Of a stretch of DNA of 64,000 nt, positions 35,146 to 46,800 are shown one piece after another. Positions within the stretch are counted from its first letter, which is position 1. Every line of letters starts with the position of its first letter. Origin of the DNA: Diploptera punctata (Eukaryota; Arthropoda; Insecta; Blattodea; Blaberidae). The stretch lies in contig JASPKZ010007795.1 of assembly GCA_030220185.1 (NCBI GenBank), forward strand, positions 2,907,001-2,971,000. The letters run 5' to 3'. Position numbers and translations under genes: made by a program. The notes beneath the pieces were generated by a model that was not told where the DNA came from, ran no database searches, and worked only from the letters and a program-made list of their open reading frames with translations.

Positions 35146-35792
35146 GAGGCCTATTCTCTATCATGAGAGGTAGCAGGAACTCTGTCTCACTGCCCTCTAG
35201 TGGGTACTATAACAAGCAAGCAAATTAAAGAGAATTTTTACTTTATAGCAGTGACACTTCTTTATTTCGTTGTTGTAATTAAATTTTGGCATTAATCAAT
35301 GCAAGCCTAATATGACATGAAAAGAAAAATAAACACCTGAAGGGGGATTTGAACCCTGACTTCTGAATTGATACTTAAGTGTGTTACCACTTATGCTATC
35401 CAGGCATTCTAGCACAAACATTTATTTTTCCTTTATATACATTCTCTATCATGAGAGGTAGTGGGAATTCGGCATCACTGCCCTCTAGTGGCAACTATAA
35501 TAAGTAATCAAATTAAAGAGAATTTTTACTTTATAGCAGTGACACTTCTTTATTTCGATGTTATAATTAAATTGCATTGCTTAATGTCAAAATTTGTTAT
35601 AGTAGCCATTAGAGGACAATGAGACCGAGTTCCCACTACCTCTTATGATAGAGAATATACGAGTATGTAAAGGAAAAATGTTTGTGCTAGGATGCTGGGA
35701 TAGCATAAGTGGTAGTGCACTGAAGTATCAATTCAGAGGTCCGGGTTCAAATCTCCGTTCAGGCATTTATTTTTATTTTCATGTCATATGTA
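35029..35792. repeat. Cluster of three tRNA-like units (two minus, one plus)
   Basis: Minus units at 35029-35101 and 35334-35405 and a plus unit at 35694-35765, all with a CCGGGTTCAAAT-type B box and an anticodon arm CTGAA-GTATCAA-TTCAG. They are linked by a ~220-bp spacer (AGTGACACTTCTTTATTTCG, CACTGCCCTCTAGTGG). The arrangement, minus units first and a plus unit last, is the same as in the 37.5-41.7 kb and 52-54 kb clusters. The spacer ends where the mariner-like element inserted. Confidence 0.7.
35112..35145. repeat. (AT)n microsatellite
   Basis: Imperfect AT run within the spacer of the first tRNA-like cluster. Confidence 0.85.
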
Positions 35793-37465
35793 TACAGAAT
35801 GTTTTAGAAGTGATGGTAAATAATTCACCCATGGAAAGTACAGGTCAAAAGTAGCTGAAAAGCTCCAATAAACATGGATCTGCAAATCAACCATTGCTGA
35901 GATAGAACACATTTTCTGTTGTGGTTCATCAATGTCTAGGAACACATGTCATCTCTAAACTTTAAAGTAGGTGTTCAAAAGGTTGTCCATGCGTCTGAAT
36001 GCAACATCGAACTCGTCTCTGAAATGAATTGCGAATCAGTCAGAGAGTCCTGGAGAATTCTATAAATGCTGGAAGGCTGCTTCAATCCGCAAGCATAATT
36101 CCTCAAGAGAGTTGACCTCAGTAGCGTAGACCAGCTTGCTTTTGTTACATATGACCCCACACACAGAAATCCATGGGATTTAAATGCGTTGATCTTGGAG
36201 GCCATGCTACAGGCTCTCCTCTACCTATCCATTGTTGACTGTATCTTCGAGTTAGAAGCTGGCACACACGTTATTGAAAATGTGCTGGAGCACCGTCATA
36301 CACGAATCACTTGTTCAGGCGTTGGTTCAGTGGAAAATAATCATGATGAAGGAGATCTGGAAGTACAGTCCGCAGAAACCGCCCATACCGCTCTCCAATG
36401 TTGTCCGATTATGCAGTCTCTGAGCAGTCCTGCCCAGACATTCAACGAAAAATGCGTATTGCATTAGGATTGACATCGGCCCAAATGTGAAAAATGTAAA
36501 AATACCGTCACGGGTAAACCCAGCTTCATCAGTGAACAGAATACTGCTTACAAACAGGGGGTTCAGGATACACTGTTATTGCATCCATTGGCAGAAATTC
36601 TCTCCAGGAGGGAAGTCTGCATTGTTGAGAGCTTGCACCCACTGGAGATGATACAGTACTTTCCGATGTAAAATCCGCCACACACTACTATGACTCAGGA
36701 CACGCTCCTGGGTAGCAATCTTCCTTGTTGAAGTACTTGGATATTTGTGTACATTAATGACTCTGCTGGTCTATTAATTTCATCTACACATCCAAGGAAA
36801 ATTACACAAAAAAGTATTCTTATAAGTAGAATTCTTGTATTTTCAGCCAAAAAAAATTAATGCAAATTCAGCATTATAAGACTTTACATTTTGATAATAA
36901 ATTACTAGACAATATGACACTAGACCTAGTCCATCTCACCCTGCGTAACACCCTGTCCTCAACATCAGGTGTTATGGATCTGGGTCTACCTTCTTGTAAT
37001 GGTATGCAAAACTCTCAGTTTCTCTAAGGCGCTGATGTAACCTGATAAATGTACGCCTGTCGGACTGCCTGCAGTGAGGAAAAGCTTCTTCATACAGTCG
37101 TGCAGCCTCAAGTGCACTGCCATTCGCTTTGCCATACATGGAGTACATGTCAGCGTACTCTTCATTGGTGTAATCACTGTCCATGGTGACTTTACTTTTG
37201 TAACTGATTGTGAGGCCTGTAGGCACAGTGCACATAGGGAGAAAGGGAACTAGTTGTGCATGCATCAACAAACTGGTAGTCGATCCCAAACCTTGAGATA
37301 CCAATGTAATTATCCAGGGGCATTTAGAGTTGGTTACCAACTCAAATTATTGCGATATCTCGACAAGAGTTGATTTACAGACCCATGTTTATTGGAGCTT
37401 TTGTTACTTTTGGCCTGTACTTGCCATGTGTGAATTATTGACCATCACTTCTGAAACACACTGTA
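35793..37465 (-). mobile_element. Mariner/IS630-like element with ~115-bp inverted repeats
   Basis: Ends read TACAGAATGTTTTAGAAGTG at 35793 and the inverse CTTCTGAAACACACTGTA to 37465, with TA on both sides. The repeat continues inward for about 115 bp (for example CAATAAACATGGATCTGCAA against its inverse at about 37380-37400). It inserted into the spacer of a tRNA-like unit. Confidence 0.85.
35950..37184 (-). pseudogene. Mariner-like transposase with DUF4817-type N-terminus (degenerate)
   Basis: The start is set at 37184 by MDSDYTNEEYADMYSMYGKA, typical of the DUF4817 helix-turn-helix that opens many insect mariner-like transposases (EYADM...YG.ANGN...A.RLY.E.FP.R). Later pieces, in other frames, are LFTDEAGFTR with the first catalytic Asp (about 36530) and HLNPMDFCVWG (about 36180), the position of the third catalytic residue, Asp here (DD-D type as in mariner). 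Several frameshifts make it inactive. Confidence 0.8.
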
Positions 37466-37540
37466 TATATATATATGTTATAATTAAATGTTTAACATTG
37501 AGCAATGCAAGCTTAATATGTTATGATAAGAAAAATAAAT

Positions 37541-37610
37541 GCCTGGACGGGATTCGAACCCGGATCTCTGAGTCTGTACCTCAGCGTGATATCCATTACA
37601 ACTACCAGGC
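37541..37610 (-). tRNA. tRNA-like unit (pseudo), minus
   Basis: The 70-nt unit reads GCCTGGTAGTTGTAATGGAT on the minus strand with B box GGGTTCGAATCCC and closing CCAGGC. The anticodon arm CTGAG-GTACAGA-CTCAG has a 7-nt loop; the anticodon by position is ACA, not a normal insect tRNA-Cys anticodon, so it is read as a tRNA-derived repeat. Confidence 0.6.
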
Positions 37611-37989
37611 GAATCCAATTCAAACACTCTTTTTTTTAATTCTCTTTAATTTGCTTACTTGTTATAATCAGCTACTAGATGGCAGTGAAGACAGAGTTCT
37701 CGCAACATCTAGTAATAATGGAGAATATAATACATATATAAGAAAAATAAGTGTTTGAATTGGATTTGCCTGGTAGTGTAATGGATCCCTCCATGGTATC
37801 TTTACCTTGTCGTGGTGGAGTGGCTTGCGTGCTTAAATGATCCTGAGAGCTATGCCGGCGGTAGCATTGCTGCCGATAGGGTTACCCATGCCGGACTGGT
37901 CGAAGGTGATAAGCCAGACGAAAAAAGTACCTTGGTCGAAAGAGTGACGATCTTTCACCGTAAAAATACAACCGTCAAGAAATGCGGAC

Positions 37990-39335
37990 ATGGGTTCAAC
38001 TGGGGTAAAATTTTCCGGAGGTCAAATAGTCCCCCATTCGGTTCTCCAGGCGGGGACTACTTCAGGGAACCCATGCCAAAGGCTCAAACACAGGGACATG
38101 TTCCTAGGAACATGGAATGTTAGGACTTTGTACAATAGCGGGGCACTAGAGATATTAACGCGGGAACTAGATAAATCGCCCTTGGATATAGTCGCTTTAC
38201 AGGAAGTTAGGTGGCCAGGAGAAGGTAGTCAGGAATCAGGAAGCTTTGCATTATACTACGGGGGTGCAGAAAGACCTGCATTTGGAACGGGGTTTTTAGT
38301 CAGAAGGAGGATCCTATCCGAGATATTAAGTTTGTTAGTGATAGGATATCATACATAATTCTAAAGGGTAAACAACATGATTTTATAATTGTAAATGTAC
38401 ATGCCCCCACAGAAGATAAAGATGACAAGATCAAGGATGAGTTCTATGAAGAATTAGAATGCTTATTGGATAACCTTTCACGATATCATATGAAAATTGT
38501 CTTAGGAGATTTTAATGCAAAAGTGGGGCGGGAAGATATATTCAAACCAACAATAGGCAAATTCAGTCTTCATGAAGATAGTAACGACATCAGGGTTAGA
38601 TTAGTCACATTTGCCACATCAAAGAATCACATTGTGAAGAGCACAACATTTCAGCAGAAGGATATTCATAAATACACCTGGACGTCCCCAGATGGAGAAA
38701 CTCGGAACCAGATAGATCATGTATTAGTGGATAAACGCTGGCACAGTAGCATCATCGATGTTAAATCAGTTAGAGGGACAGACTGCAATTCAGATCATCA
38801 TCTGGTCAGAGTGAAAATCAGACAACGGCTATCGCTTATGAGAGGAACAAACGCTAAAGATAATTCTGTAAAATTTGAATTAAAAAACTTGAAAAATGAT
38901 GAAATGCGGCAAGAATACCACATCAAAATTGCTAATAGATTTGAAGCACTGGAATCTTCCGATGACAATACGGCAAACGAAGAAGAAACTGATATAAATA
39001 AAGAATGGGAGGCTATAAGAGATACTATTAAATTGTCAGCATCAGAAAGCATTGGTTGTTTAAAAAAGAGGCAAAACAAGAAATGGTTTGATGAGGAATG
39101 TGCCGACATTGTAAAGAAAAGAAAGCTAGCAAAAATTAAATGGTTACACGAGCCAAATGAGGTAAATTTAGAGCAACTGGGTAGTATTAGACGAGAAACC
39201 ACCAAGCTACTAAAGAGTAAAAAGAGCGAATATTTGAGAGAGAAGATTAATGATCTTGAAATGAATGCAAAAAATAGGAACATTAGAGAATTATATCAGG
39301 GAATTAGTATAGAGAAGAAAGGAATTTCAGGCTAG
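37990..39335 (+). pseudogene. Endonuclease half of the LINE polyprotein (copy 2, 8-bp deletion)
   Basis: Open as 37990-38358 and 38466-39335. The deletion of GCTATCCG-like sequence relative to copy 1 (ATCCTATCCGAGATATT at about 38312) shifts the frame before the catalytic LGDFNAKVGRED, which lies in the second piece together with SDHHLV. It ends at KGISG because of an extra base in GAAGAAAGGAATTTC. Confidence 0.85.
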
Positions 39336-39366
39336 AACAAACATAATTCGGAATGAAAATGGGGAT

Positions 39367-41019
39367 ATGATTGCAGATTCCAGGAGTATATTAAATAGAT
39401 GGAAAAGTTACTTTAATCAGCTATTAAATGTACATACAGAACAGGACATTGAGGAGGGTAATTTGCAGACAGCAGAAATGCTAGTAGCAGAGCCAAGTGC
39501 ATTAGAGGTCGAAATGGCGATTGAAAAATTGAAGATGTATAAAGCATCAGGTTCAGATGAGATCCCAGCAGAACTGATAAAATCAGGGGGAGAAAAATTG
39601 ATGAACAAGATACGCTGGTTACTTAGTATGATTTGGGAAAATGAAGCTCTTCCAGATGAATGGAAGGAATCAATTATCGTACCAATTTATAAGAAAGGAG
39701 ATAAAACTGATTGCAACAACTGCAGGGGCATCTCATTACTTTCAACTTCATACAAAATTCTAACAAATATATTAGTAAGCAGACTTACTCCCTATATTGA
39801 TGACATTCTAGGAGATCATCAATGTGCATTTAGAAGAAACAGGTCTACAACAGATCAGATTTTTAGTATAAGACAGATTTTAGAAAATAAATGGGAATAT
39901 AATGGTACTGTACATCAACTGTATGTAGACTTCAAAAAAGCATATGATTCAATTAAGAGGGAGAAGTTATATAGTATCCTGCTGGAGTTCGGAATTCCTA
40001 AAAAGTTGGTTAGACTTATACGAATGTGTCTAAATGGCACAAAAAGTAGGGTGCATGTAGGCAAACAGTTTTCGGACACTTTTGAAATCCAGAATGGGTT
40101 GAAGCAAGGAGATGCACTATCTCCTCTACTATTTAATTTTGTACTAGAGCATGACATTAAATCTTTAGAGAATGAGGAAGGCTTACAACTCAATGGTATT
40201 AATAAGCTGTTAGTTTATGCTGATGATGTAGTACTGTTGGCCGATAGCGAGGAGATACTAAAGGACAACACGCACACACTATTGAGTAACACTAAGAAAT
40301 TAGGACTGGAAGTAAATATCAATAAAACTAAATATATGGTCACACGTAGAAATTCATTAAATAATGTAAATGGACAGCTAATGACAAATGAGGGAAATTT
40401 TGAGGAAGTGGCTGAATTTAACTACCTAGGAACAATAATCACAAATAGGAATGAGATGCACAAAGAAATTAAACATAGGCTCAATTCTGGAAATGCGTGC
40501 TATTATGCATTGCAGAGACTCTTGATGTCCCAACTCCTTTCAAAAAACGTTAAACTGAAAATATATAAAACCATTATTCTACCAGTTATATTATATGGGT
40601 GCGAAACATGGACTCTTACTTTAAGAGAGGAAAGGAGATTACAAGTATTTGAGAATAAAGTACTTAGGAAAATTTTTGGACCAAGGAGAGATGAACAGAC
40701 AGGTGAATGGAGAAGACTACATAACAATGAACTACATGGTCTTTATAGGAAGCCAGATATAATAAGAACAGTTAAGTCTCGTAGACTGCGATGGGCAGGA
40801 CATGTTGCACGTATGGGGAATGAAAGACTTGCATGGAAGCTTCTTGTAGGAAAGCCAGAGGGAAAACGCCCAGTTGGTAGACCAAGAATGAGGTGGGAGA
40901 ATAACATTAACTATGATTTGAGGGAAGTAGATTATACAGGGAATGATTGGAAAGGATTAGCTCAGGATAGGGATGTATGGAGGGCTTATGTCCGTGCGGC
41001 CATGAACCTACGGGTTTGA
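39367..41019 (+). CDS. Reverse transcriptase half of the LINE polyprotein (copy 2, open for 550 codons)
   Basis: This is the most complete RT in the window. All seven palm and finger blocks can be followed without a stop: SGSDEIPAELIK, ESIIVPIYKKGDKTDC, AFRRNRSTTDQIF, QLYVDFKKAYDSI (motif A), NGLKQGDALSPLLFN (motif B), LLVYADDVVLLAD (motif C, YADD at 40216-40227) and GLEVNINKTKYMV. The thumb and the family C-terminus RRLRWAGHVARMGNERL with GKRPVGRPRMRWEN follow. The Met at 39367 is internal to the ancestral polyprotein. Whether it is expressed is unknown. Confidence 0.88.
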   Translation: MIADSRSILNRWKSYFNQLLNVHTEQDIEEGNLQTAEMLVAEPSALEVEMAIEKLKMYKASGSDEIPAELIKSGGEKLMNKIRWLLSMIWENEALPDEWKESIIVPIYKKGDKTDCNNCRGISLLSTSYKILTNILVSRLTPYIDDILGDHQCAFRRNRSTTDQIFSIRQILENKWEYNGTVHQLYVDFKKAYDSIKREKLYSILLEFGIPKKLVRLIRMCLNGTKSRVHVGKQFSDTFEIQNGLKQGDALSPLLFNFVLEHDIKSLENEEGLQLNGINKLLVYADDVVLLADSEEILKDNTHTLLSNTKKLGLEVNINKTKYMVTRRNSLNNVNGQLMTNEGNFEEVAEFNYLGTIITNRNEMHKEIKHRLNSGNACYYALQRLLMSQLLSKNVKLKIYKTIILPVILYGCETWTLTLREERRLQVFENKVLRKIFGPRRDEQTGEWRRLHNNELHGLYRKPDIIRTVKSRRLRWAGHVARMGNERLAWKLLVGKPEGKRPVGRPRMRWENNINYDLREVDYTGNDWKGLAQDRDVWRAYVRAAMNLRV

Positions 41020-41044
41020 TAGTGCCAGTGAGTAAGTAAGTAAG

Positions 41045-41105
41045 TGTAATGGATATCACGCTGAGGTACAGACTCAGAGATCCGGGTTCGAATCCCGTCC
41101 AGGCA
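41045..41105 (+). tRNA. 3' part of a tRNA-like unit cut by LINE copy 2
   Basis: Its first 19 nt (37768-37786, GCCTGGTAGTGTAATGGAT) lie upstream of the LINE; the rest follows the LINE tail. Joined by eye it matches the 41331 and 41626 units. Confidence 0.7.
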
Positions 41106-41330
41106 TTTATTTTTCTTATCATACCATATTAAGCTTGCATTGCTCAATGTTAAACATTTAATTGTAACATCTATAAAGCGTCACTGCTATAAGGTAAAAA
41201 TATTCTCTTTAATTTGCTTACTTGTTATAGTCAGCTACTAGATGGCAGTGAAGACCGAGTTCTCGCGACATCTAGTAATAATGGAGAATATAATACATAT
41301 ATAAGAAAAATAAGTGTTTGAATTGGATTC

Positions 41331-41400
41331 GCCTGGTAGTGTAATGGATATCACGCTGAGGTACAGACTCAGAGATCCGGGTTTGAATCCCGTCCAGGCA
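41331..41400 (+). tRNA. tRNA-like unit (pseudo), tandem copy 2
   Basis: Same as the split unit except TTGAATCC in the T loop. It lies 295 bp before the next unit. Confidence 0.65.
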
Positions 41401-41625
41401 TTTATTTTTCTTATCATACCATATTAAGCTTGCATTGCTCAATGTTAAACATTTAATTATAACATCTATAAAGCGTCACTGCTATAAGGTAAAAATATTC
41501 TCTTTAATTTGCTTACTTGTTATATTCAGCTACTAGATGGCAGTGAAGACGGAGTTCTCGCGACATCTAGTAATAATGGAGAATATAATACATATATAAG
41601 AAAAATAAGTGTTTGAATTGGATTC

Positions 41626-41695
41626 GCCTGGTAGTGTAATGGATATCACGCTGAGGTACAGACTCAGAGATCCGGGTTCAAATCCCGTCCAGGCA
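41626..41695 (+). tRNA. tRNA-like unit (pseudo), tandem copy 3
   Basis: Third head-to-tail copy; its spacer is cut after TTTTTCTTATC by the SINE at 41711. Confidence 0.65.
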
Positions 41696-41710
41696 TTTAT
41701 TTTTCTTATC

Positions 41711-42052
41711 TTACCCTAGCCGAGTGGTTAAGGTAAGAAGCCTTTGGTGCAGAGCTATGGGACTTGCACTGGTTCGAGTCTCCATGAGGGAAGAAATTTT
41801 CTCATGGGATTTTGGCCAGTATGGGACCGGTGCCCACCCAGTATCATGAGGGTGAGGCATTTGGGTAGTTACAATAAGTAGTGACTCCAGGTTGAAAAAC
41901 CAGCTACAACGGCTGGGGGATCTGACATGCTGACCACATGTCACCTCTCCACTGGCTTGATGATCATCTACCCCTGTGATTAACTCATGTGGATGTGAGG
42001 CCAACAGCCGGCCTGTAGGCCAAGAAGGGCCTTCTAGGCCTGTTGCGCTTGG

Positions 42053-42054
<2 letters not shown>
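41711..42054 (+). mobile_element. SINE of the Ser/Leu-tRNA-like family
   Basis: A box CCTAGCCGAGTGGTTA, B box GGTTCGAGTCTCC, and the family body (GGGACCGGTGCCCACCCAG). The 3' end differs from the other two copies: it runs into GTAGGCCAAGAAGGGCC and GGCCTGTTGCGCTTGG, then a (TA)n(CA)n run (42057-42101), so the 3' tail has been exchanged or rearranged. Confidence 0.8.
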
Positions 42055-42056
<2 letters not shown>

Positions 42057-42100
<44 letters not shown>

Positions 42101-42101
42101 G
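42057..42101. repeat. (TA)n(CA)n microsatellite
   Basis: TA run followed by CA run directly after the SINE 3' end. Confidence 0.9.
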
Positions 42102-42239
42102 TTAGTGTAGAAAGTATTGATACACTTAAAAATATCACAGGCAGAAGTAAGTAATTTAATTATGTCTTCACTATATACTCGTACAAAAACAAAACTGTAC
42201 ACCTTTACAGTGCACTCTATATAGTTAATTAAACACAGT

Positions 42240-42600
42240 TTTCTCTTATATTTGAAGAGAAACATTTTTGCCTAGACCGAGACTCGAACCCGGGACCTTT
42301 GGCTTTCCGGGCCAAATGCTCTACCAACTGAGCTACCGAGGTGAGTTGCAATCTAGATGCAAATTTTTCTCTTATATACGCGTACATTGTAATTCCTTTG
42401 TGCCAAATGCTTTAAAACCTTTGCTTCTATCTTTACAAATGGTGGCTTCTTAGCTAAGAAGACATTTATTAGGAATTTAACACTACCTTATAAAGCCTGT
42501 AGGGCTTCTATTGATAAAAGCCAAAGGTCCCAGGTTCGAGTCTCGGTCTAGGAGAAAATTTTTCTCTTCAAATATAATTTATCCTTCAGTGAGAAGTGTT
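42240..42600. repeat. Composite tRNA-like element, minus unit plus partial plus unit
   Basis: A complete minus tRNA-like unit at 42270-42342 is followed by its spacer and then, from about 42516 (AAAGCCAAAGGTCCCAGG), by the 3' half of a unit on the plus strand ending ...AGAAAATTTTTCTCTTCAAATA. The abrupt strand switch inside one element is the same design as at 52283, 55935, 56692 and 61472. Confidence 0.75.
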
Positions 42601-42904
42601 AAATTATTAATGAAAACATCACAGTTTCTTATGTTTTAACATATTACTTAAGAAATAAAAAATACTTTATGCATGAACAACAAAAAGTATTAATGCAGTC
42701 TCATATTAAGGCTGTTTTGGGCTCAAGTTTAGAGATTGTCTCTCTATGATTTTCATACAACATTCACATGCCACTATTGCACTACACACTTTTACTATTT
42801 GTAATAACATTTCATACTATTTTAAACATTTAGCAATGATTCTTTAAACACTTCTTATAATCCTTACATTTAAATATTTATATACATTTATGCAAATTGT
42901 GAAT

Positions 42905-43270
42905 GAAGTTCTACAGAATCGCAGGGTATATGCGCGAGATGCACTAATGCTTAATGTAACTTCCGCTAGATGGCAGTTAAATTGGTGTTACCAACATTCA
43001 CAATTAATTCTAAATCATATTTCAAGAAATAAACTTAATTTTTTCCAATGGGACAAGTTAGTTTGCCACAAGATTAGTTTATAGTTTATTAAATAATATG
43101 CACATAATTTATTTTGTTAGGTTAGAAAGAAGGAAGTTGGTGTATGTTCATTTATTATAAACATTTGGGAATTTATTGCAAAAGTTGGTAACACCGATTT
43201 CACTGCCAAATAGCAGAAGCTACATTAACTATTTGTGCATCTTGTGCACTGTGATTCTGTAGAACTTTGA
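42905..43270. mobile_element. MITE-like element with ~95-bp inverted repeats
   Basis: GTTCTACAGAATCGCAGG at about 42909 pairs with CTGTGATTCTGTAGAAC ending at about 43266. Pairing continues inward through GCGAGATGCACTAATG and TTGGTGTTACCAAC with about 80% identity. The centre is AT-rich with no coding sequence. Target duplication not resolved. Confidence 0.7.
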
Positions 43271-43339
43271 AAAATTTTTGAGAGAGAATTATTAAACTTT
43301 TTCCTGTTTTGAGTTTATTTTTTTGAGTTCAATACTTGG

Positions 43340-43885
43340 TTGGGAGCTCTTTTCATTCCAAGTTGGCTTGAAGATAACGTGGAATCGACTCAGCTGAATT
43401 TGAAGTTACTGAAGAAGGTATATTTCTCTTCCAAAGCACTCTCAGGTCTTGCTTGTTGGAAATCTGCCTTGAACGAATTCTCCTTTTCATATGTTCCCAT
43501 AAATTCTCAATGGATTTTATATCCGGAGGCTGCAGGGGCATTTCCATGTACTTTGGTGTGTTATACAAATCCATGAATACATGGTGAAAGCAATGTGCTT
43601 GGGATCATTATCTTGCATAAATAAAACATCATGTCTAATCCCTTTTTCTCTGCAGAAGTATGAAGATTGGTCTTTAGTACATTTATATACTGCTTGTGAT
43701 CACACCATTGATAAATTACAAGGTCCTGATTCCAGAGGCACTCATGCATCCCCACACTAATAAAGAACCACCATCAAGTTTCACAGTGGGTGGAGATTTT
43801 GCTTTAGTAGCTCTGCATTTTAATTTCTCCAGAATTTTCTTCTTCCATTTGAACAGAAAATGTTCATATATGCTGTTAGTCTGCA
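43340..43885 (-). pseudogene. Tc1-like transposase fragment
   Basis: Minus-strand pieces, in different frames: a GGSLLVWGC-like segment near 43780, a FMQDND-like segment near 43610 (second catalytic Asp), and MPLQPPDIKSIENLWEHMKRRIRSR near 43540-43470 with the Glu of SIENLWE, matching Tc1-family C-termini. It is distinct from the 3.4-kb Tc1 element in sequence. Ends not found; the right edge touches a fragment of the tRNA-like repeat (TTTTTCTCTTCAAATATG, about 43890). Confidence 0.7.
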
Positions 43886-46800
43886 TGTATAATTTTTCTC
43901 TTCAAATATGATTTATTCATCATTGAGATGTATGAAATGAATAATAAAAACATAGAAAATGTTCAATTTAGACTCAGCAAAAATTACTTTTTTTCCAAAA
44001 TTCTTTGGGGATTTTGATGTGTGTTTTAGCGAAGTTTAATCTTTTCTTTCAGTTTTTCTCACTTACAAAGCATTTTCTATGAGCTGTTCTCCTGTATAGT
44101 TTGTTAGCATTTAGACAGTTATGAACATTGCTAGCAGAAGTATTAACATTAAAGTCATTCTTGATACTAGCTGCTAATTTAGGTGCACTGCTTTAAGAAT
44201 TTTGCTTTACTTTTCTCATTAAGGTTTTTCAACATTAACTTCCAGTTTTCTAGGACGTTCTGATCTGTGGCTATTTTAAAAAATTTTTGTTCATCAACTC
44301 TATCAATTGATAGCGATAACTATGTGTTGAATGGTTGCTCTTAGCTTCCAATTATTTCACTAATTTCATTTAATGATTTACACTGATTATGCAAACAATA
44401 AATAATTCTTTTTTTCTACTGTAGTCTCGCTTCCTTTGCACCCCATTTCAGTGTTAATCTGTGGCCAGAATACACACAACTACAGGGCAAAGTACTCAAG
44501 GCTAGACTGAATAATACCACCACCCGACCTACTCCACTTGACTGCATGTGTAGATTCTGTTGTCTGAAACTTAGTACTGTTATCAATAGTTTTTGTTTGT
44601 TAATTTTTGTTCTTGAATTATGCATTATCTTTTTACTGGTTAATTGTTAAGTTAAAACATAGGAAATTGTGTGTGTTTAACTGTGTAGAGTACAATTTAA
44701 AGGTTTATATTTTTGTTTTTTTATATAGTGAAGATATAATTTAATTACTTATTTTAGGAATTCTCACTATGAGGTATATTCATTAAGGTAGAATTAAATT
44801 ATTTATTTCTGTCTGTGATATTTTTAAGGGTATCTACTTTCTACACTAATTTTGTATATATATGTATATATATATATATCACTGTCCTTCCAAAATCCCC
44901 TATGTGCCATTTTAAAATTTTATAGCTGGATGAAAAAATTTTCAAAAACATCTGGGTGTTATAGAAGTGAATGTTAGTAAAGACGGAAAAAGTAGCCTAC
45001 TTAGAATAACAGTATTACAAGAATGTAGTATGGAAAATCATAGGTCGAAGTATTCTAAACTTGAGCCATGAAAGCTTTCAATGTTCTGTTCTTGATTGCA
45101 TTTGCAAAAGGTTACTTGAGTTTTTATTAAACAAAAGCATTAATTTTCCTTTAAATTTATTTAAACAATTAAAATGAATACATGTTCTTTTTTACCACAT
45201 AGTTCATTTAATTTGTATACATTGTTCATTCTTCCTAAATTTATGTCTGTAATAACAAATTCAGTGCAATAGGCTATCATAAAAGTTGTGATTTTTGTTA
45301 TGCATATACATCTTTAGACCTTGTAAGCTATTAAAGTTGGACTCTTCTATCTTAAGAGGTTTATCGTACAATTCCTTAACCTCTGAATTATTTTGTTTGT
45401 TCCTATGATTAAGTTTGTAGAAAACTTCACAATCCTTGTACAGTAGCCCCTTAATGACCATTGATTGTCCAGTCTTTTACCTGCCTAATTGATGTGAAAT
45501 TGTTAGAGAGATTTTTTTTTGAAAAATGAAAATCTAAGCTACATACAATATAGGGATACTCTCTCTTCTTATTTGCCCTGGCTGCTTTGATTTTGCTAAT
45601 ATAATGAGGTGGTGTGTAATTGGGTAGAGTGAACAGACATTCTAGTATGAATGAACACTGTTCACCTCCATCATGGTGTGCTCTTTTTCTAAAAGTATTT
45701 GCTCAATTAAAATTTTCAACCTGGATGAAATATCCGATAAAACACTTGCCAGAACTCTGTTCTTATTTTGATATGGACACCTATCTGATATTAAAATTAT
45801 TTTGTTGTAGTTTGAATGCATTTCACTGCAGTGTATAATGCATATTGTAAATTCGTTGGCAGTTACTCTACCATTACGTTGTGCCAAAGGTATAAGTGAA
45901 TATTCTTATTATTTTTTATGTATATGCTAAAGTTATGTAGTTGTAATTTATGGCTAAATATAGGGTAATTATGAAGAAACATTGTATGAACTATTAATTA
46001 ATGAACAATAACCGAACTACTTAATCATTTTCATATGTTTATGGAAATCTACCTTAATAGTATGGCATTTAAAAATGAACATTTAAAAAACTTCATACTT
46101 GTGTATGCACAATTATATGACTCTGCCAAAGGAAACTAATAAATAAGTTTCTGTCTGTATTATGTCCAATTGTCTACTGCTGTTTCCGTTAAACTTACCA
46201 GTTTAACCTATCTGGTTTTCATCCAACTAGTATTTCTGTCTTGGCCGAATAATACATTTCCAACAAAATTACATAATTTGTTTACTGTCAGCTAACCATC
46301 AATATTTCTCATATAGTGAACAAGTAAAATGCCTTGTAAATTTTGTTTTCTTTTACATTATGTCTGATAAATATGGTGTTTGTCTACCTTGTATGATATC
46401 ATTTTTCTCATGGAAAGGTTATAGCAGGATTTTAATATCATAATAAATATGAAAGTTAAAGTTAATAATTTTATATTTTAAAATTCTTTTAATATTTAAA
46501 TATAACTTAAATAAAGAAAAACATCTAAATAATTAATTGTTGTTTATTGTTGAATAAAAATGTCTCAGTAACAATTAAAGAAATTGTATTATATAACAGT
46601 CTTTCTAAATAATGCTTTTAAAATTGTGTCTTAAGTCATTGTTGTCTGAAATATAAAGCTTTCTGTTATAACTGTAATAGGAACACCTGCTTAACTTAAT
46701 ATTTTTAAATAAAAGTATACTAAATTCTGATTGGATGTTAAAAACAATTAACTTTTTGATTTAACAAATCAAATTTAAACCTGGTATTTAATGGACCATT

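Larger units (their letters stand above)
37787..41044 (+). mobile_element. RTE/CFDP2-like LINE, copy 2, near full length
   Basis: The element runs 3258 bp from CCCTCCATGG to a short (GTAA)n tail. It inserted inside a tRNA-like unit, whose sequence TGTAATGGAT is present on both sides (37777-37786 and 41045-41054). Nearly identical to copy 1, with two different lesions: an 8-bp deletion near 38317 in the endonuclease and one extra base near 39321 in the linker. Confidence 0.93.
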
